Shown: in pieces, positions 1-11,558 of the stretch
Numbering within the stretch: the stretch's first letter is position 1
How the letters are laid out: each line of letters opens with the position of its first letter
Origin: Kutzneria buriramensis
GTDB lineage: Bacteria; Actinomycetota; Actinomycetes; Mycobacteriales; Pseudonocardiaceae
Direction: 5' to 3'
DNA: 64,000 nt
Assembly (NCBI RefSeq): GCF_003387475.1
Contig: NZ_QUNO01000003.1
Coordinates: 496,001 to 560,000 of the forward strand
The notes under the pieces: generated by a model
The model's database searches: none
Told to the model about the DNA's origin: nothing
Seen by the model: only the letters and a program-made list of their open reading frames with translations
Made by a program: the position numbers and the translations under genes

Positions 1-1480
<1,480 letters not shown>

Positions 1481-1488
<8 letters not shown>

Positions 1489-4400
1489 GGGACGCCTCCA
1501 TGATCGCCTCGTCGACGTCGCGGCCCTGGGCGCGGGCCAGTCGCATCGCCTCCAACACACGCTGGTAGTCGCTCGGCATCACCTTGGTGAAGCCGGCCGA
1601 CCGCCGCGGCCAGTCGCCCAGCAGCGACGCGGCCACCGCGGAACCGGTGAGCTTGTGGTGCCGCTCCACGATCTCGCGCAGCCACCGCAGGTCGTCGGCG
1701 CTGGGCCGTTGCAGCTCGACCATGTCGGTGTTGACCAGCATCGGGTCCAGCTCCAGCACGTACGCGATGCCGCCGGACATGCCGGCCGCGAGGTTGCGGC
1801 CGGTGGGCCCGAGCACGACGGCGCGACCGCCGGTCATGTACTCGAACGCGTGGTCGCCGACGCCCTCGGACACCGCGACCATGCCGGAGTTGCGGACGCA
1901 GAACCGCTCACCGACCCGCCCACGCAGGAAGATCTCGCCGGCGGTCGCGCCGTAGCCGATCACGTTGCCGGCGATCACCTGCCGCTCGGCGGCGAACGGC
2001 GCGTCCTCGTGCGGCCGCACCACGATCCGCCCGCCGGACAGGCCCTTGCCGACGTAGTCGTTGGTGTCGCCGACCAGCTCCAGCGTCACACCACGGGGCA
2101 GGAAAGCGCCCAGCGACTGGCCGGCGGAGCCGGACAGGGTGACGTGGATGGTGTCCTCGGGCAGCCCGTCGCCGCCGTAGCGACGGGTCACCTCGGACCC
2201 GAGCAGGGTGCCCACGGTCCGATTCACGTTGCGTACGGGCAGTTCCAGCCGCACCGGGTGCGCATCCTCCAGCGCCGCCTCGGCAAGCTGGATCAGCGTC
2301 CGGTCGAGGGCGTGCTCCAGGCCGTGATCCTGGCCGCGCAACCGCCGCCGGGCCGAGCCGTAGCGGGTCGCCGTCGGCACCTCGAAGACCGGCGACAGGT
2401 CCAGGCCCTTGGCCTTCCAGTGCGCCACGGCCTCGTCGGTGTTCAACAGCTCGGCGTGCCCGATGGCCTCGTCGAGGGTGTGGAAACCCAGCTCGGCGAG
2501 GATTTCCCGGACCTCTTCGGCGACGAAGTGGAAGAACTGCTCGACGAACTCCGGCTTTCCGGTGTAACGCTGGCGCAGCACCGGGTTCTGCGTGGCGACG
2601 CCGACCGGGCAGGTGTCGAGGTGGCAGACGCGCATCATCACGCAGCCGGCGACCACCAGCGGAGCGGTGGCGAAGCCGTACTCCTCGGCCCCGAGCAGCG
2701 CGGCGATCACGACGTCGCGGCCGGTCTTCATGGCGCCGTCGACCTGCACGGTGATCCGGTCCCGCAAACCGTTGAGCATCAACGTCTGCTGGGTCTCGGC
2801 GAGGCCGACCTCCCACGGCGTTCCCGCGTGCTTCAACGAGTTCAGCGGGGAGGCGCCGGTGCCGCCGTCGTGCCCGGAGATCAGCACCACGTCGGCGTGC
2901 GCCTTGGCCACACCGGCGGCGACGGTGCCGACGCCCAGCTCCGACACCAGCTTCACGTGGATGCGGGCCTGCTCGTTGGCGTTCTTCAGGTCGTGGATCA
3001 GCTGGGCCAGATCCTCGATGGAGTAGATGTCGTGGTGCGGCGGCGGGGAGATCAGGCCGACGCCCGGCGTGGAGTGCCGGGTGCGCGCGATCCACGGGTA
3101 CACCTTGTGCGCGGGCAGCTGGCCGCCCTCGCCGGGCTTGGCGCCCTGCGCCATCTTGATCTGGATGTCGTCGGAGTGCACGAGGTACTCGCTCGTCACG
3201 CCGAACCGGCCGCTGGCGACCTGCTTGATCGCCGACCGGCGCTCGGGGTCGTAGAGGCGCTCGGGGTCCTCGCCGCCCTCGCCGGTGTTGGACCGGCCGC
3301 CGATGCGGTTCATCGCGATGGCCAGGGTTTCGTGCGCCTCGGACGAGATCGACCCGTACGACATGGCGCCGGTGTTGAACCGCTTGAGGATCGACTCGAC
3401 CGGCTCGACCTCCTCCAGCGGCACCGGGGTGCGGCCGGAGGCGAACCGGAACAGGCCGCGCAGGCCGCCGCCCTCGCGAACGAGCCGCTCGACCTCGTCG
3501 GTGTAGCGCTTGTACACCTCGCGCCGGCGCGTCTTCGTCGCGTGCTGCAACAGGAACACGGTCTCCGGCGTGAAAAGGTGCAGCTCGCCCTCGCGGCGGT
3601 ACGCGTACTCGCCGCCGACCTCCAGCCGCCGGTGCGACCGGTCGGCGGGGTTGTCGGGGTACGCGCGGTGGTGCCGGACGGCGACCTCGGCGGCCAGCTC
3701 GTCCAGGCCGACGCCGCCGAGCTTGGAGTGCGTGCCGGTGAAGTACTCGGCCAGGATCGGCTGGGCGATGCCGACGGCCTCGAACACCTGCGCCGCGGTG
3801 TACGCGCCGACGGTGCTGATGCCCATCTTGGACATGATCTTCAGCACGCCCTTGACCAGCGCCGACACGTAGCGCCGGATGGCGACCCGCGGCTCCACGC
3901 CGGTGATCGCGTTCTGGCTGATCAGGTCCTCGATCGTCTCGAAGGCCAGGTACGGGTTGACCGCGGCGGCGCCGTAACCCAGAAGCAGCGCCACGTGGTG
4001 CACCTCGCGGCAGTCGCCGGTCTCGACCACGAGCGCGACCCGCAGCCGCTCCTTGGTGCGCACGAGGTGGTGGTGCACCGCGGAAACCAGCAGCAGCGAG
4101 GGAATCGGCGCCCGACGGTGGTCGGAATCGCGGTCGGACAGCACGAGCGTCCGCGCGCCGGCGGCGATCGCCTCGGACGCCTGGCGGCGCACCCGCTCGA
4201 TCGCGGCGGCCAGCGCCTCGCCACCACCGTCCACTTCATACAGTCCGGAAAGCACGGTGCAGGCGAAGCCGGGCAGGTCGCCGTCGTCGTTGACGTGGAT
4301 GAGCTTGGCCAGCTCGTCGTTGTCGATAACGGGATAGGGCAGCCCGATGTGCCGGCAGGAGGCCGGGCCGGGGTCGAGCAGGTTCTGCTCGGGGCCCATC

Positions 4401-6037
4401 ACGCGGGACACCGACGTGACGATCTCCTCGCGGATGGCGTCCAGCGGCGGGTTGGTCACCTGCGCGAAGTTCTGCACGAAGTAGTCGTAGAGCAGCCGGG
4501 ACCGCTGCGACAGCACGGCGATCGGGGTGTCCGAGCCCATCGAGCCGATCGGCTCCGCGCCGGTGAAGGCCATCGGCGCGAGCAGGATCCGCAGCTCCTC
4601 CTCGGTGTAGCCGAAGGTGAGCTGCCGGCGCACCACGGACTCGTGGCTCTGCACCACGTGCTCGCGGTCGGGCAGGTCGGCGAGCTCCAGCAGGCCGGCG
4701 TGCAGCCACTCGTCGTACGGCAGCTGCGCGGACAGCTTGGCCTTGACCTCGTCGTCGTCGACGATCCGGCCGGCCTCGGTGTCCACCAGGAACATACGGC
4801 CGGGCTGGAGCCTCCCCTTGGCCACCACGCGGTGCGGCGGCAGGTCGAGCACGCCGGCCTCGCTGGCCAGCACCACCCGGTCGTCGTCGGTGCGCCACCA
4901 GCGCGCCGGCCGCAGGCCGTTGCGGTCCAACACCGCGCCGACGAGCGTGCCGTCGGTGAAGGTGACGCAGGCGGGCCCGTCCCACGGCTCCATCAGGCTG
5001 GCGTGGAACTGGTAGAAGGCGCGGCGCTTGGGGTCCATGGTGGCGTGGTTCTCCCACGCCTCCGGGATCATCATCAGCACCGCGTGCGGCAGCGAGCGGC
5101 CGCCCAGGTGCAGCAGCTCCAGCACCTCGTCGAGGGAGGCGGAGTCGGAGCCCTCGCCGTCGACGATCGGGAACAGCCGGGCCAGGTCGCCGGGGATGAG
5201 GTCGCTGGCCAGCAGCGACTCCCGGGCGCGCATCCGGTTCCGGTTGCCGCGAATGGTGTTGATCTCGCCGTTGTGGGCCACGTAGCGGAACGGGTGGGCC
5301 AGCGGCCAGGACGGGAACGTGTTGGTGGAGAACCGGCTGTGCACCAGGGCGATGGCGCTGGTGAGCCGGCCGTCGACCAGGTCGGGGAAGAACGCCGGCA
5401 GCTGGCCCGTGGTGAGCATTCCCTTGTACACCAGGGTTCGCGCGGACAGCGACGGGAAGTACGAGCCGACGCCCGCGGCGACGGTCTCCCGCTCGGCCCG
5501 CTTGCGCAGGCAGAAGGTGAACCGGTCGAGGTCCACATCGGACGGTCGGTTGCCCTCGCCGTCGGCGACGCCGGCGACCACCAGCATGGCGAAGTGCGGC
5601 ATCACCGAGCGGGCGGTCGGGCCCACGTCGGCGGCGTCGGGGTCGACGGCAACCTCCCGCCAGCCCAGCACCTCCAGGCTCTCCTCGACGGCGATCCGCT
5701 CGATCAGCGCCACGGCCTTGGCCCGTTCCGCGGCGTCGGCCGGCAGGAACGCGATGCCGGCGGCGTACTGGCCGGCCCGCGGCAGCGTGAACCCGCACTC
5801 GTCGCGCAGCAGCGCGTCCGGCACCTGGAGCAGGATGCCCGCGCCGTCGCCGCTGGTCGGCTCGGCGCCGGCGGCCCCGCGGTGCTCCAGGTTGGCCAGC
5901 GCGGTCAGGGCATCCACGACGATGCCGTGCGACCGCCGCCCCTTGATGTCGGCCACCATGGCCACACCGCAGGCGTCCCGTTCCGCGCTCGGGTCGTACA
6001 GCCCCTGCGGGCCGGGAAGGGCGGAGAAGATCGGCAC
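1481..6037 (-). CDS. gltB: Glutamate synthase large subunit
   Basis: Cytoplasmic amidotransferase/synthase making two glutamates from glutamine and 2-oxoglutarate. At 1518 aa it is full length for bacterial GltB. The class-II glutaminase nucleophile is Cys23 ([13 protein letters not shown]), implying removal of a 22-residue propeptide. The FMN-barrel Cys cluster ([15 protein letters not shown]) and the C-terminal GXGXG-type beta-helix domain follow. Start is GTG at 6037 with GAGGGAGG four bases upstream. It leads the gltB-gltD operon. A GlnR-like box and an inverted repeat lie in the leader, so nitrogen control is likely. Confidence 0.98.
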
Positions 6038-6064
6038 GAGACCTCCCTCATCGTCCTAACGAGG

Positions 6065-6081
6065 CCCCAATTGGCTTGGGG
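6065..6081 (-). promoter_or_regulatory. Inverted repeat in gltB leader
   Basis: CCCCAA and TTGGGG arms enclose TTGGC, 28-44 bases upstream of the gltB GTG. In the transcript this gives a short GC hairpin just before the ribosome binding site. It could be an operator or a weak leader structure; function is unknown. Confidence 0.35.
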
Positions 6082-6126
6082 AACTCCCGGTTTGCTTTCG
6101 CATCTCGGGACGACGGTGGCCCGTGG

Positions 6127-6153
6127 TTGACGAAACCTTAACAGTCACGAAAC
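6127..6153 (-). promoter_or_regulatory. Candidate GlnR box upstream of gltB
   Basis: TTGAC, TTAAC and GAAAC start at 6127, 6138 and 6149, an exact 11-bp periodicity. TTAAC-n6-GAAAC fits the actinobacterial GlnR pattern gTnAC-n6-GaAAC closely. The site is 90-116 bp upstream of the gltB start, a usual activator or repressor position. It was recognised by eye, without matrix scoring. Confidence 0.5.
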
Positions 6154-6173
6154 GTGGAGGCACCATCAAACGG

Positions 6174-6188
6174 GTGATCTACATCCAC
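6174..6188. promoter_or_regulatory. CRP-like half palindrome
   Basis: GTGATCTACATC is identical to the core of the better site at 27862-27881, but the second half reads CCAC instead of AC, so the dyad is broken by one base. Weak candidate for a CRP/FNR-family regulator acting on gltB or the importer. Confidence 0.25.
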
Positions 6189-6246
6189 GGTCCGTAACGA
6201 TCTGGGTTACCCGGACGACATTGCCGCGGACATCAACCAGAAACTT

Positions 6247-6266
6247 CGGCTTGCTAAGCATAGCCG
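6247..6266. promoter_or_regulatory. Bulged palindrome upstream of metal-chelate importer
   Basis: CGGCT-TGCT-A-AGCA-T-AGCCG is a dyad with a single bulged base, about 90 bp before the importer start. It lies where a DtxR/IdeR-type iron repressor might bind, but it matches the IdeR consensus poorly. Treat it as an unassigned operator candidate. Confidence 0.3.
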
Positions 6267-6353
6267 ACACGCGGACGACATGCGCGCCCGACGAAGCCCG
6301 CTCACGGTCGGTGATTCCGATCACAGGCCGTCGCCGCTTGATAGCGTCCGGTC

Positions 6354-7262
6354 GTGAACCGCACAATGCCCGCCCTCGTGCTGGCCGCCGCCCTGGCCCT
6401 CGCCGGCTGCGCCACGCACAGCGAGCCGCCCGCCACCGCGAGCGGCCCGTCGTTCCCGGTCACCGTCACCCCATCGGGTGGCAAGCCGGTGAGCATCGCC
6501 GCCCAGCCGCAGCACATCGTGTCGCTGAGCCCGGCCAGCACCGAGGACCTGTTCGCGATCGGCGCCGGCCCGCAGGTCACGGCCGTGGACAAGCTGTCGG
6601 ACTACCCGTCCTCCGCGCCGCGCAGCGACATCGACGCATTCAAGCCGAACGTCGAGGCCATCGCGGCGAAAAAGCCCGACCTGGTGATCGTCTACGACGA
6701 CACCAACAACGTGGTGGCGGGCCTGACCCAGCTCAAGATCCCGGTGCTGCTGCTCAAGGCCGCCTCCTCGCTGGACGACGCGTACGGGCAGATCTCGCTG
6801 CTGGGCAAGGCGACCGGGCATCAGAGCGAGGCCGATCGCCTGGTCGGCGACATGAAGGCCCAGATCACCGACGTGGTGGCCAAGACCCCGAGGAAGTCGC
6901 TGAGCTACTTCCACGAGCTGTCGGCGGACGGGTACACGGTGACGTCGAAGACGTTCGTGGGCCAGGTGTACGGCCTGTTCGGGCTGCACAACATCGCCGA
7001 CGCCGCCGGCGGAGCCGGCGACTACCCGCAGCTGTCGGCGGAGAAGGTGATCGCCGCCAACCCGAACCTGATCTTCCTGGCCGACACCGTGTGCTGCCAG
7101 CAGAACGCGTCCGCCGTCGCCGCCCGTCCGGGCTGGGGTTCGCTGCACGCCGTGCAGGCCGGCAACGTGGTCGCGCTGGACGACAGCATCGCCTCCCGCT
7201 GGGGGCCGCGCGTGGTCGACTTCGCGCGGGCCGTCGCGGCCGCCGTGCAGAAGGCCGGCTGA
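6354..7262 (+). CDS. Metal-chelate (siderophore or cobalamin) ABC transporter, substrate-binding lipoprotein
   Basis: A 302-aa extracytoplasmic receptor of the FecB/BtuF helical-backbone family, feeding the permease and ATPase immediately downstream. A short signal peptide ends in the lipobox LAGC (Cys19), so the protein should be lipid-anchored. Family blocks such as IVSLSPASTEDLFAIG and the KPDLVIVYDD strand are present. The ligand is not decidable: no cobalamin riboswitch and no siderophore synthesis genes are nearby. The GTG start follows TAGCGT by 6 nt with no Shine-Dalgarno sequence, so a leaderless mRNA is likely. Confidence 0.88.
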   Translation: MNRTMPALVLAAALALAGCATHSEPPATASGPSFPVTVTPSGGKPVSIAAQPQHIVSLSPASTEDLFAIGAGPQVTAVDKLSDYPSSAPRSDIDAFKPNVEAIAAKKPDLVIVYDDTNNVVAGLTQLKIPVLLLKAASSLDDAYGQISLLGKATGHQSEADRLVGDMKAQITDVVAKTPRKSLSYFHELSADGYTVTSKTFVGQVYGLFGLHNIADAAGGAGDYPQLSAEKVIAANPNLIFLADTVCCQQNASAVAARPGWGSLHAVQAGNVVALDDSIASRWGPRVVDFARAVAAAVQKAG

Positions 7263-7268
7263 CGGCGG

Positions 7269-8279
7269 ATGGCCAGGCCGACCCGGCTGACCTGGTGGCA
7301 TCTGCTCGTCACCGGTCTCGTGCTGGTGGTCGTCGTGGTCGGGGCGGTGCTCCTGGGCGCGATCGACCTGGGCTGGCAGCGGGTGCTCGGCGAAGTGTGG
7401 GCGCAGCTGACCGGTGGCGTGTCGCCGCTGAGCGTGCAGGAGTCGGCGATCCTGTGGCAGCTGCGGATGCCTCGGGTGGTGCTCGCCGGCCTGGTCGGCG
7501 CGGGTCTGGCCTGCTCCGGGGCGACGTTCCAGGGGGTGTTCCGCAACCCCCTGGCCGACCCCTACCTGCTCGGCGCCGCGGCCGGCGCGGGCATGGTGGT
7601 GACGATCATGGTGGTGCTGGCGCCGGGCGCGGGCATGGCGTACCTGCCGGCGGCGGCGTTCGCCGGCGCGCTCGGCGGCGTGGCCCTGACCTGGGGTCTT
7701 GGCCGGTCCGCCGGCGCCGGCACGGCCACGCTGCTGCTGGCCGGCGTTGCCGTGGCGTCGTTCCTGACGGCGGTGCAGACCTTCGTTCAGCAGCTGAACA
7801 CCCTTACGTTGCAACAGGTGTACGGCTGGATCCTGGGTGGACTGTCCACCAGTGGATGGAGCCAGGTGCTGTCGGTGCTGCCCTATCTGGCGGTTGCCCT
7901 GGTGGTGCTGTGCTCCTGCGCCGGCCTGCTGGACGTGCTGACGCTCGGTGACGAGGAGGCGGCGTCGCTGGGCGTGCGGCCGGGCGTGGTGCGGCTGGTG
8001 GTGCTCGGCGCGGCGTCGCTGGCGACGGCCGCCGCGGTATCGGCGAGCGGCTTGATCGGATTCGTGGGAATCGTTGTGCCGCACGTGATTCGGTTGCTGT
8101 TCGGGGCCAGCTACCGCGTTGTGGTGCCTTTGTCGCTGGCCGGCGGGGCCATTTTCCTCGTCCTCGCCGACATCGTCGCGCGGACGGCGCTGGCCCCCGC
8201 GGAATTGCCGATCGGCGTGGTGACCGCGTTTACCGGCGCGCCGTTCTTCGTTCTCGTGCTCCGCCGGCGGCAGTCGTGA
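7269..8279 (+). CDS. FecCD-family ABC transporter permease
   Basis: 336-aa inner-membrane permease of the FecCD/BtuC type with about nine or ten hydrophobic segments and the typical blocks RMPRVVLAGLVGAGLACSGATFQ and GLIGFVGIVVPHVIR (here shown in part: GIVVPHVIRL). The ATG start lies 6 bp after the binding-protein stop. Its end overlaps the ATPase start by 4 nt (GTGA), so the three genes form one coupled operon for import of an iron-siderophore, heme or corrinoid. Confidence 0.92.
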   Translation: MARPTRLTWWHLLVTGLVLVVVVVGAVLLGAIDLGWQRVLGEVWAQLTGGVSPLSVQESAILWQLRMPRVVLAGLVGAGLACSGATFQGVFRNPLADPYLLGAAAGAGMVVTIMVVLAPGAGMAYLPAAAFAGALGGVALTWGLGRSAGAGTATLLLAGVAVASFLTAVQTFVQQLNTLTLQQVYGWILGGLSTSGWSQVLSVLPYLAVALVVLCSCAGLLDVLTLGDEEAASLGVRPGVVRLVVLGAASLATAAAVSASGLIGFVGIVVPHVIRLLFGASYRVVVPLSLAGGAIFLVLADIVARTALAPAELPIGVVTAFTGAPFFVLVLRRRQS

Positions 8280-9049
8280 CCGCGCTGCGGCTGACCGGCG
8301 TGACCGCCGGCTATCGCGGCCGGACGGTGGTCCGGGACGTCACCGTGGACGTGCCGGCCGGCAGCTGGCTGGCGATCATCGGGCCGAACGGGGCCGGCAA
8401 GTCGACGCTGCTGAAGGCGGTCGCCGGTCTGGTGCCGGCCACCGGTGACGTGCTCGTCGGCTCGAAATCCGTTGCGGCGCTGGGGAATCGCGAGCGGGCC
8501 CGGGTGCTGGGCTACGCGCCGCAGACGCCGTCGCTGCCCGAGGGCCTCACCGTCACGGATTACGTCCTGCTGGGCCGGACCCCGCACCTCGGGCCGCTGG
8601 GCCGGGAGAGCCGGTCGGACCTCGACCTGGTCGCGGGCGCGTTGGCACGGCTGGATCTCGCCGACCTCGCCCACCGTCCACTGCGGACGCTGTCCGGCGG
8701 CGAGCGGCAGCGGGCGGTGCTGGCCCGGGTGCTGGCCCAGCAGGCCGGGGTCCTGCTGCTGGACGAGCCGACGACCGGGTTGGACATCGGCCACGCCCAG
8801 GCCCTGCTGGAACTCGTCGATCAGCTGCGCAGGGCCGACGGCACCACGGTCGTCAGCACGCTGCACGACCTCACGCTGGCCGCCCAATACCCCGACCGGG
8901 TATTGCTGCTCGACGGCGGCGACGTGGCGGCGGCCGGCACCCCCGCGCAGGTGCTGACCGCGGACCGCCTCTCGCGGCACTACGGAGCGTCGGTGACCGT
9001 GCTGACGGCCCCCGACGGCAGCCTGGTCGTCGCGCCTCGCCGGGACTGA
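8276..9049 (+). CDS. ABC transporter ATP-binding protein for the metal-chelate importer
   Basis: 257-aa nucleotide-binding subunit energising the upstream permease. Walker A GPNGAGKS, signature LSGGERQRA, Walker B VLLLDEPTTGLD and the switch His in TLHDLTLA are all intact, matching the FepC/BtuD group. The GTG start overlaps the permease stop by 4 nt. The gene is followed by two strong hairpins before the convergent symporter gene. Confidence 0.94.
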   Translation: MTALRLTGVTAGYRGRTVVRDVTVDVPAGSWLAIIGPNGAGKSTLLKAVAGLVPATGDVLVGSKSVAALGNRERARVLGYAPQTPSLPEGLTVTDYVLLGRTPHLGPLGRESRSDLDLVAGALARLDLADLAHRPLRTLSGGERQRAVLARVLAQQAGVLLLDEPTTGLDIGHAQALLELVDQLRRADGTTVVSTLHDLTLAAQYPDRVLLLDGGDVAAAGTPAQVLTADRLSRHYGASVTVLTAPDGSLVVAPRRD

Positions 9050-9093
9050 GCCCCACGCGGGGACAGGGGTCCCGTGCGGAGAACGAGAAAAGC

Positions 9094-9129
9094 CGGCGCG
9101 CCGGGAGAAGGAGGGGCACCGGCGCGCCG
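9094..9129. terminator. Intergenic hairpin, probable bidirectional terminator
   Basis: Arms CGGCGCGCCGG (9094-9104) and CCGGCGCGCCG (9119-9129) form a perfect 11-bp stem around a 14-nt loop, between convergent genes. No T tract follows, as is common in high-GC actinobacteria. Confidence 0.7.
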
Positions 9130-9140
9130 ACTCGACTGTG

Positions 9141-9178
9141 GGCGTGGGCCGCGGCCTCGGGGAGTCGCGACCCACGCC
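9141..9178. terminator. Second intergenic hairpin ahead of the symporter gene end
   Basis: GGCGTGGG (9141-9148) pairs with CCCACGCC (9171-9178) around a 22-nt GC-rich loop. It lies 5 bp beyond the stop of the minus-strand symporter and probably terminates that transcript. Confidence 0.5.
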
Positions 9179-9183
9179 GCCGC

Positions 9184-10503
9184 TCAGGAGGCCGTCACAA
9201 CCTGAGCGGCATCCTTCTCCGCATCCACCGCGGAGGGGTTGTCCAGAACTTCCCGGAGGCGGTCCCGGTCCAGCTCGCCCTGCCAGCGGGCGACGACCAG
9301 GCTGCCGACGCCGTTGCCGATCACGTTGGTGATGGCGCGGGCCTCGGACATGAACCGGTCGATGCCGACGATCAGCGCGATGCCCACGACCGGGATGACG
9401 GTGCCGAACGCCGACAGCGAGGCGGCCAGCGTGACCAGGCCGGCGCCGGTGACGCCGGCGGCGCCCTTGCTGGACAGCAGCATGAACAGCAGCAGCCCGA
9501 TCTGGGTGCCGATGCCGATCTCGTGGCCGGTGGCCTGCGCGATGAACAGCGCGCCCATCGTCAGGTAGATGCAGGTGCCGTCCAGGTTGAACGAGTAGCC
9601 GGTGGGCACGGTCAGGCCGACCACCGAGCGGCTCGCGCCGGCCGCCTCCAGCTTGGTCATCAGCCGCGGCAGCACCGTCTCGCTGGAGGAGGTGCCCAAC
9701 ACGATGAGCAGCTCGTCCTTGATGTAGCGCAGGAACTTGAACAGGTTGAAGCCCACGAACCTGGCGATCAGCCCCAGCACCACCACGATGAACAGGATGC
9801 AGGTCAGGTAGAACGCGAGCATCAGGAAGGCCAGGCTGCCCAGGATCTTACTGCCGAACGCGCCGACGGTGTACGCGATGCCGCCGAACGCGCCGATCGG
9901 GGCGATCCACATGACCGCCTTGATCACGGCGAACATGAGCGCCTGAAGCGACTCGAACGCCCGCAGGATCGGCTTGCCGCGCTCGCCCAGCGTGGACAGC
10001 CCGATCGCGACGAACACGGCGACCACCAGCACCTGGATCAGCTGGGTGCCGGTGAACGCGCCGACGAAGGAGCTCGGCACGAGGCTGAGGATGAAGTCGG
10101 TGACGCCCTCGGTGGCCTGGCCCGCCGCCTTGATCGTGGAGTCGGCCGCCTTCGGGTCGACGTGCAGGTTCAGGCCCGTGCCCGGCTGCAGCACGTTGAC
10201 CACGACCAGGCCGATGACCAGCGCGACGAGCGTCATCACGATGAAGTAGCCGATGGCCCGCAGCGCCAGGCCGCCGGCCTTGGCCAGGTTGCCCAGGCTC
10301 GCGATGCCGACCACGACCGTCAGGAAGATGACGGGAGCGGTCACCATCCTGATCAGGTTCACGAAGAGGTCGGCCAGCCACTTCGAGTTGGCGGCCGCGT
10401 GCGGGAACACGAGCCCGAACACGATGCCCAGCACGATTGCCGCGATGACCCAGAAGTACAGCTGTTGGACCCACGGCTTACGGGTGGCGGTCGCCGTCGA
10501 CAT
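9184..10503 (-). CDS. dctA: C4-dicarboxylate/glutamate:cation symporter (DAACS family)
   Basis: 439-aa membrane transporter importing succinate, fumarate, malate or acidic amino acids with H+ or Na+. The family hallmarks are present: the serine-rich SSSETVLP re-entrant loop, the GYSFNLDGTCIYLTM motif and the LLSSKGAAGV block. Eight transmembrane segments plus two hairpins are expected. Length matches DctA/GltP. Start is ATG with AAGGAG upstream. It is a monocistron, convergent with the importer. Whether dicarboxylates or glutamate are preferred cannot be read from sequence; proximity to gltBD is only suggestive. Confidence 0.88.
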   Translation of the reverse strand: MSTATATRKPWVQQLYFWVIAAIVLGIVFGLVFPHAAANSKWLADLFVNLIRMVTAPVIFLTVVVGIASLGNLAKAGGLALRAIGYFIVMTLVALVIGLVVVNVLQPGTGLNLHVDPKAADSTIKAAGQATEGVTDFILSLVPSSFVGAFTGTQLIQVLVVAVFVAIGLSTLGERGKPILRAFESLQALMFAVIKAVMWIAPIGAFGGIAYTVGAFGSKILGSLAFLMLAFYLTCILFIVVVLGLIARFVGFNLFKFLRYIKDELLIVLGTSSSETVLPRLMTKLEAAGASRSVVGLTVPTGYSFNLDGTCIYLTMGALFIAQATGHEIGIGTQIGLLLFMLLSSKGAAGVTGAGLVTLAASLSAFGTVIPVVGIALIVGIDRFMSEARAITNVIGNGVGSLVVARWQGELDRDRLREVLDNPSAVDAEKDAAQVVTAS

Positions 10504-10625
10504 GCCCTCACTCCTTATGACCCATGTGTGGGAATTGCAGTGATCCTTGGCACACGACTACCGCAGGACAAGCGCGCCCGGCGAAACTTTGGGTTCACCT
10601 GACGTTGACAGCTACCCTTCCTGCC

Positions 10626-11558
10626 ATGTCGCTGGACCGGCGATCGCTGCTGCGAGGACTGGCCGCCATGGGCGTGGGCGCCGTGGCGGCGAGTTGCAGC
10701 GGGCCACCGGCTCCGGAACTGGCCAGGCTCGTCCTGTTGACCGGTCCGTCCGGGGCGGTTTTCCGGGAGGTCGGGGCCTCGCTCGTGGCGGCTCTGAAGC
10801 CACACCTGCCGAACACGTTCATCACGGCCATGCCCACCGGGTCCTCGGTGGACAACCTGCGGCTGCTGGCCGCCGGAGCCGGGCAGCTGGGCCTGGCGTC
10901 GCTGGACGCCATCGAGAGCACCGGCAAGTCGCCGGCCGGGCTGAGCGCCATCGGCCGGCTCTACGACAGCTTCCTGCACCTCGTCGTGCCGGCGGACTCG
11001 CCGATCCAGTCCTTCTCGGACCTGACCGGCAGGAAGGTGTCGCTGGGGGCGCAGGGATCCAGCACCGGCTTCACCTCCGACCGGCTGCTGGGCATGACCG
11101 GCGTGAAACCCGTCGGCGTGCAGATGTCCCAGACGGACGGGGCGAACGCCGTGGCCGACGGCACCATCGACGCCATGCTCACGCTCACCGGCATCCCCAC
11201 GCCGGCGATCACCGACCTGGCCAGACGTAAGTCGGTCCGGCTGGTGTCGCTGGACGCCGAGGCGAAGCTGCTGGCCGGCAAGTATCCGGGGCCGTACGTG
11301 CCGGCGACGATCCCGTCGACCACGTACCACGGGGTCAAGGCGTGCCCGACCGTGGCGGTGCCGAACCTGCTGCTGAGCCGGGACGACCTGGGCGACGACG
11401 TGGCGCGGATCGTGACCGAGACGGTGTTCACCGAGGTCTCGGTGATCACCAAGGGGCATCCCGAGGCCAGCCACATCAACGTCCGCACCGGCATCGCGAC
11501 CGGCATCGTGCCGCTGCACCCGGGGGCGGCCGGCTGGTTCCGGGACGTGAAGCGCTGA
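10626..11558 (+). CDS. TAXI-family TRAP-type solute-binding protein, secreted or lipid-anchored
   Basis: About 310 aa. The N-terminus RRSLLRGLAAMGVGAVAASC combines a twin-arginine-like motif with a lipobox-like VAASC, so export with lipid anchoring is likely. The body matches TAXI proteins (LLTGPSGAVFREVG; GAGQLGLASLDA; VSLGAQGSSTGFTSDRLL). No TRAP membrane subunit is nearby, so its partner is unknown. I chose ATG 10626: the upstream in-frame extension is not signal-like, and TACCCT lies 7 nt before this ATG, suggesting a leaderless start. Confidence 0.82.
   Translation: MSLDRRSLLRGLAAMGVGAVAASCSGPPAPELARLVLLTGPSGAVFREVGASLVAALKPHLPNTFITAMPTGSSVDNLRLLAAGAGQLGLASLDAIESTGKSPAGLSAIGRLYDSFLHLVVPADSPIQSFSDLTGRKVSLGAQGSSTGFTSDRLLGMTGVKPVGVQMSQTDGANAVADGTIDAMLTLTGIPTPAITDLARRKSVRLVSLDAEAKLLAGKYPGPYVPATIPSTTYHGVKACPTVAVPNLLLSRDDLGDDVARIVTETVFTEVSVITKGHPEASHINVRTGIATGIVPLHPGAAGWFRDVKR

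Larger units (their letters stand above)
6038..6353. other. Divergent intergenic region, gltB / metal-chelate importer
   Basis: This 316-bp region holds the gltB promoter (minus) and the importer promoter (plus). It contains the inverted repeat CCCCAA-TTGGC-TTGGGG (6065-6081), a GlnR-like box (6127-6153), a CRP-like half-palindrome (6174-6188), a bulged palindrome (6247-6266) and a candidate -10 TAGCGT (6342-6347). No convincing gene or riboswitch is seen. Confidence 0.6.

Noticed and set aside
6038-6353. Possible cobalamin riboswitch before the FecB/BtuF-type importer
   Set aside because: No B12-box-like conserved core or multi-helix arrangement, and the promoter appears to start at the GTG, leaving no room for a leader.
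6166-6366. 66-codon minus-strand frame in the gltB-importer gap
   Set aside because: Third-position GC is near 55% in its best part, no ribosome binding site and no family; more likely regulatory DNA.
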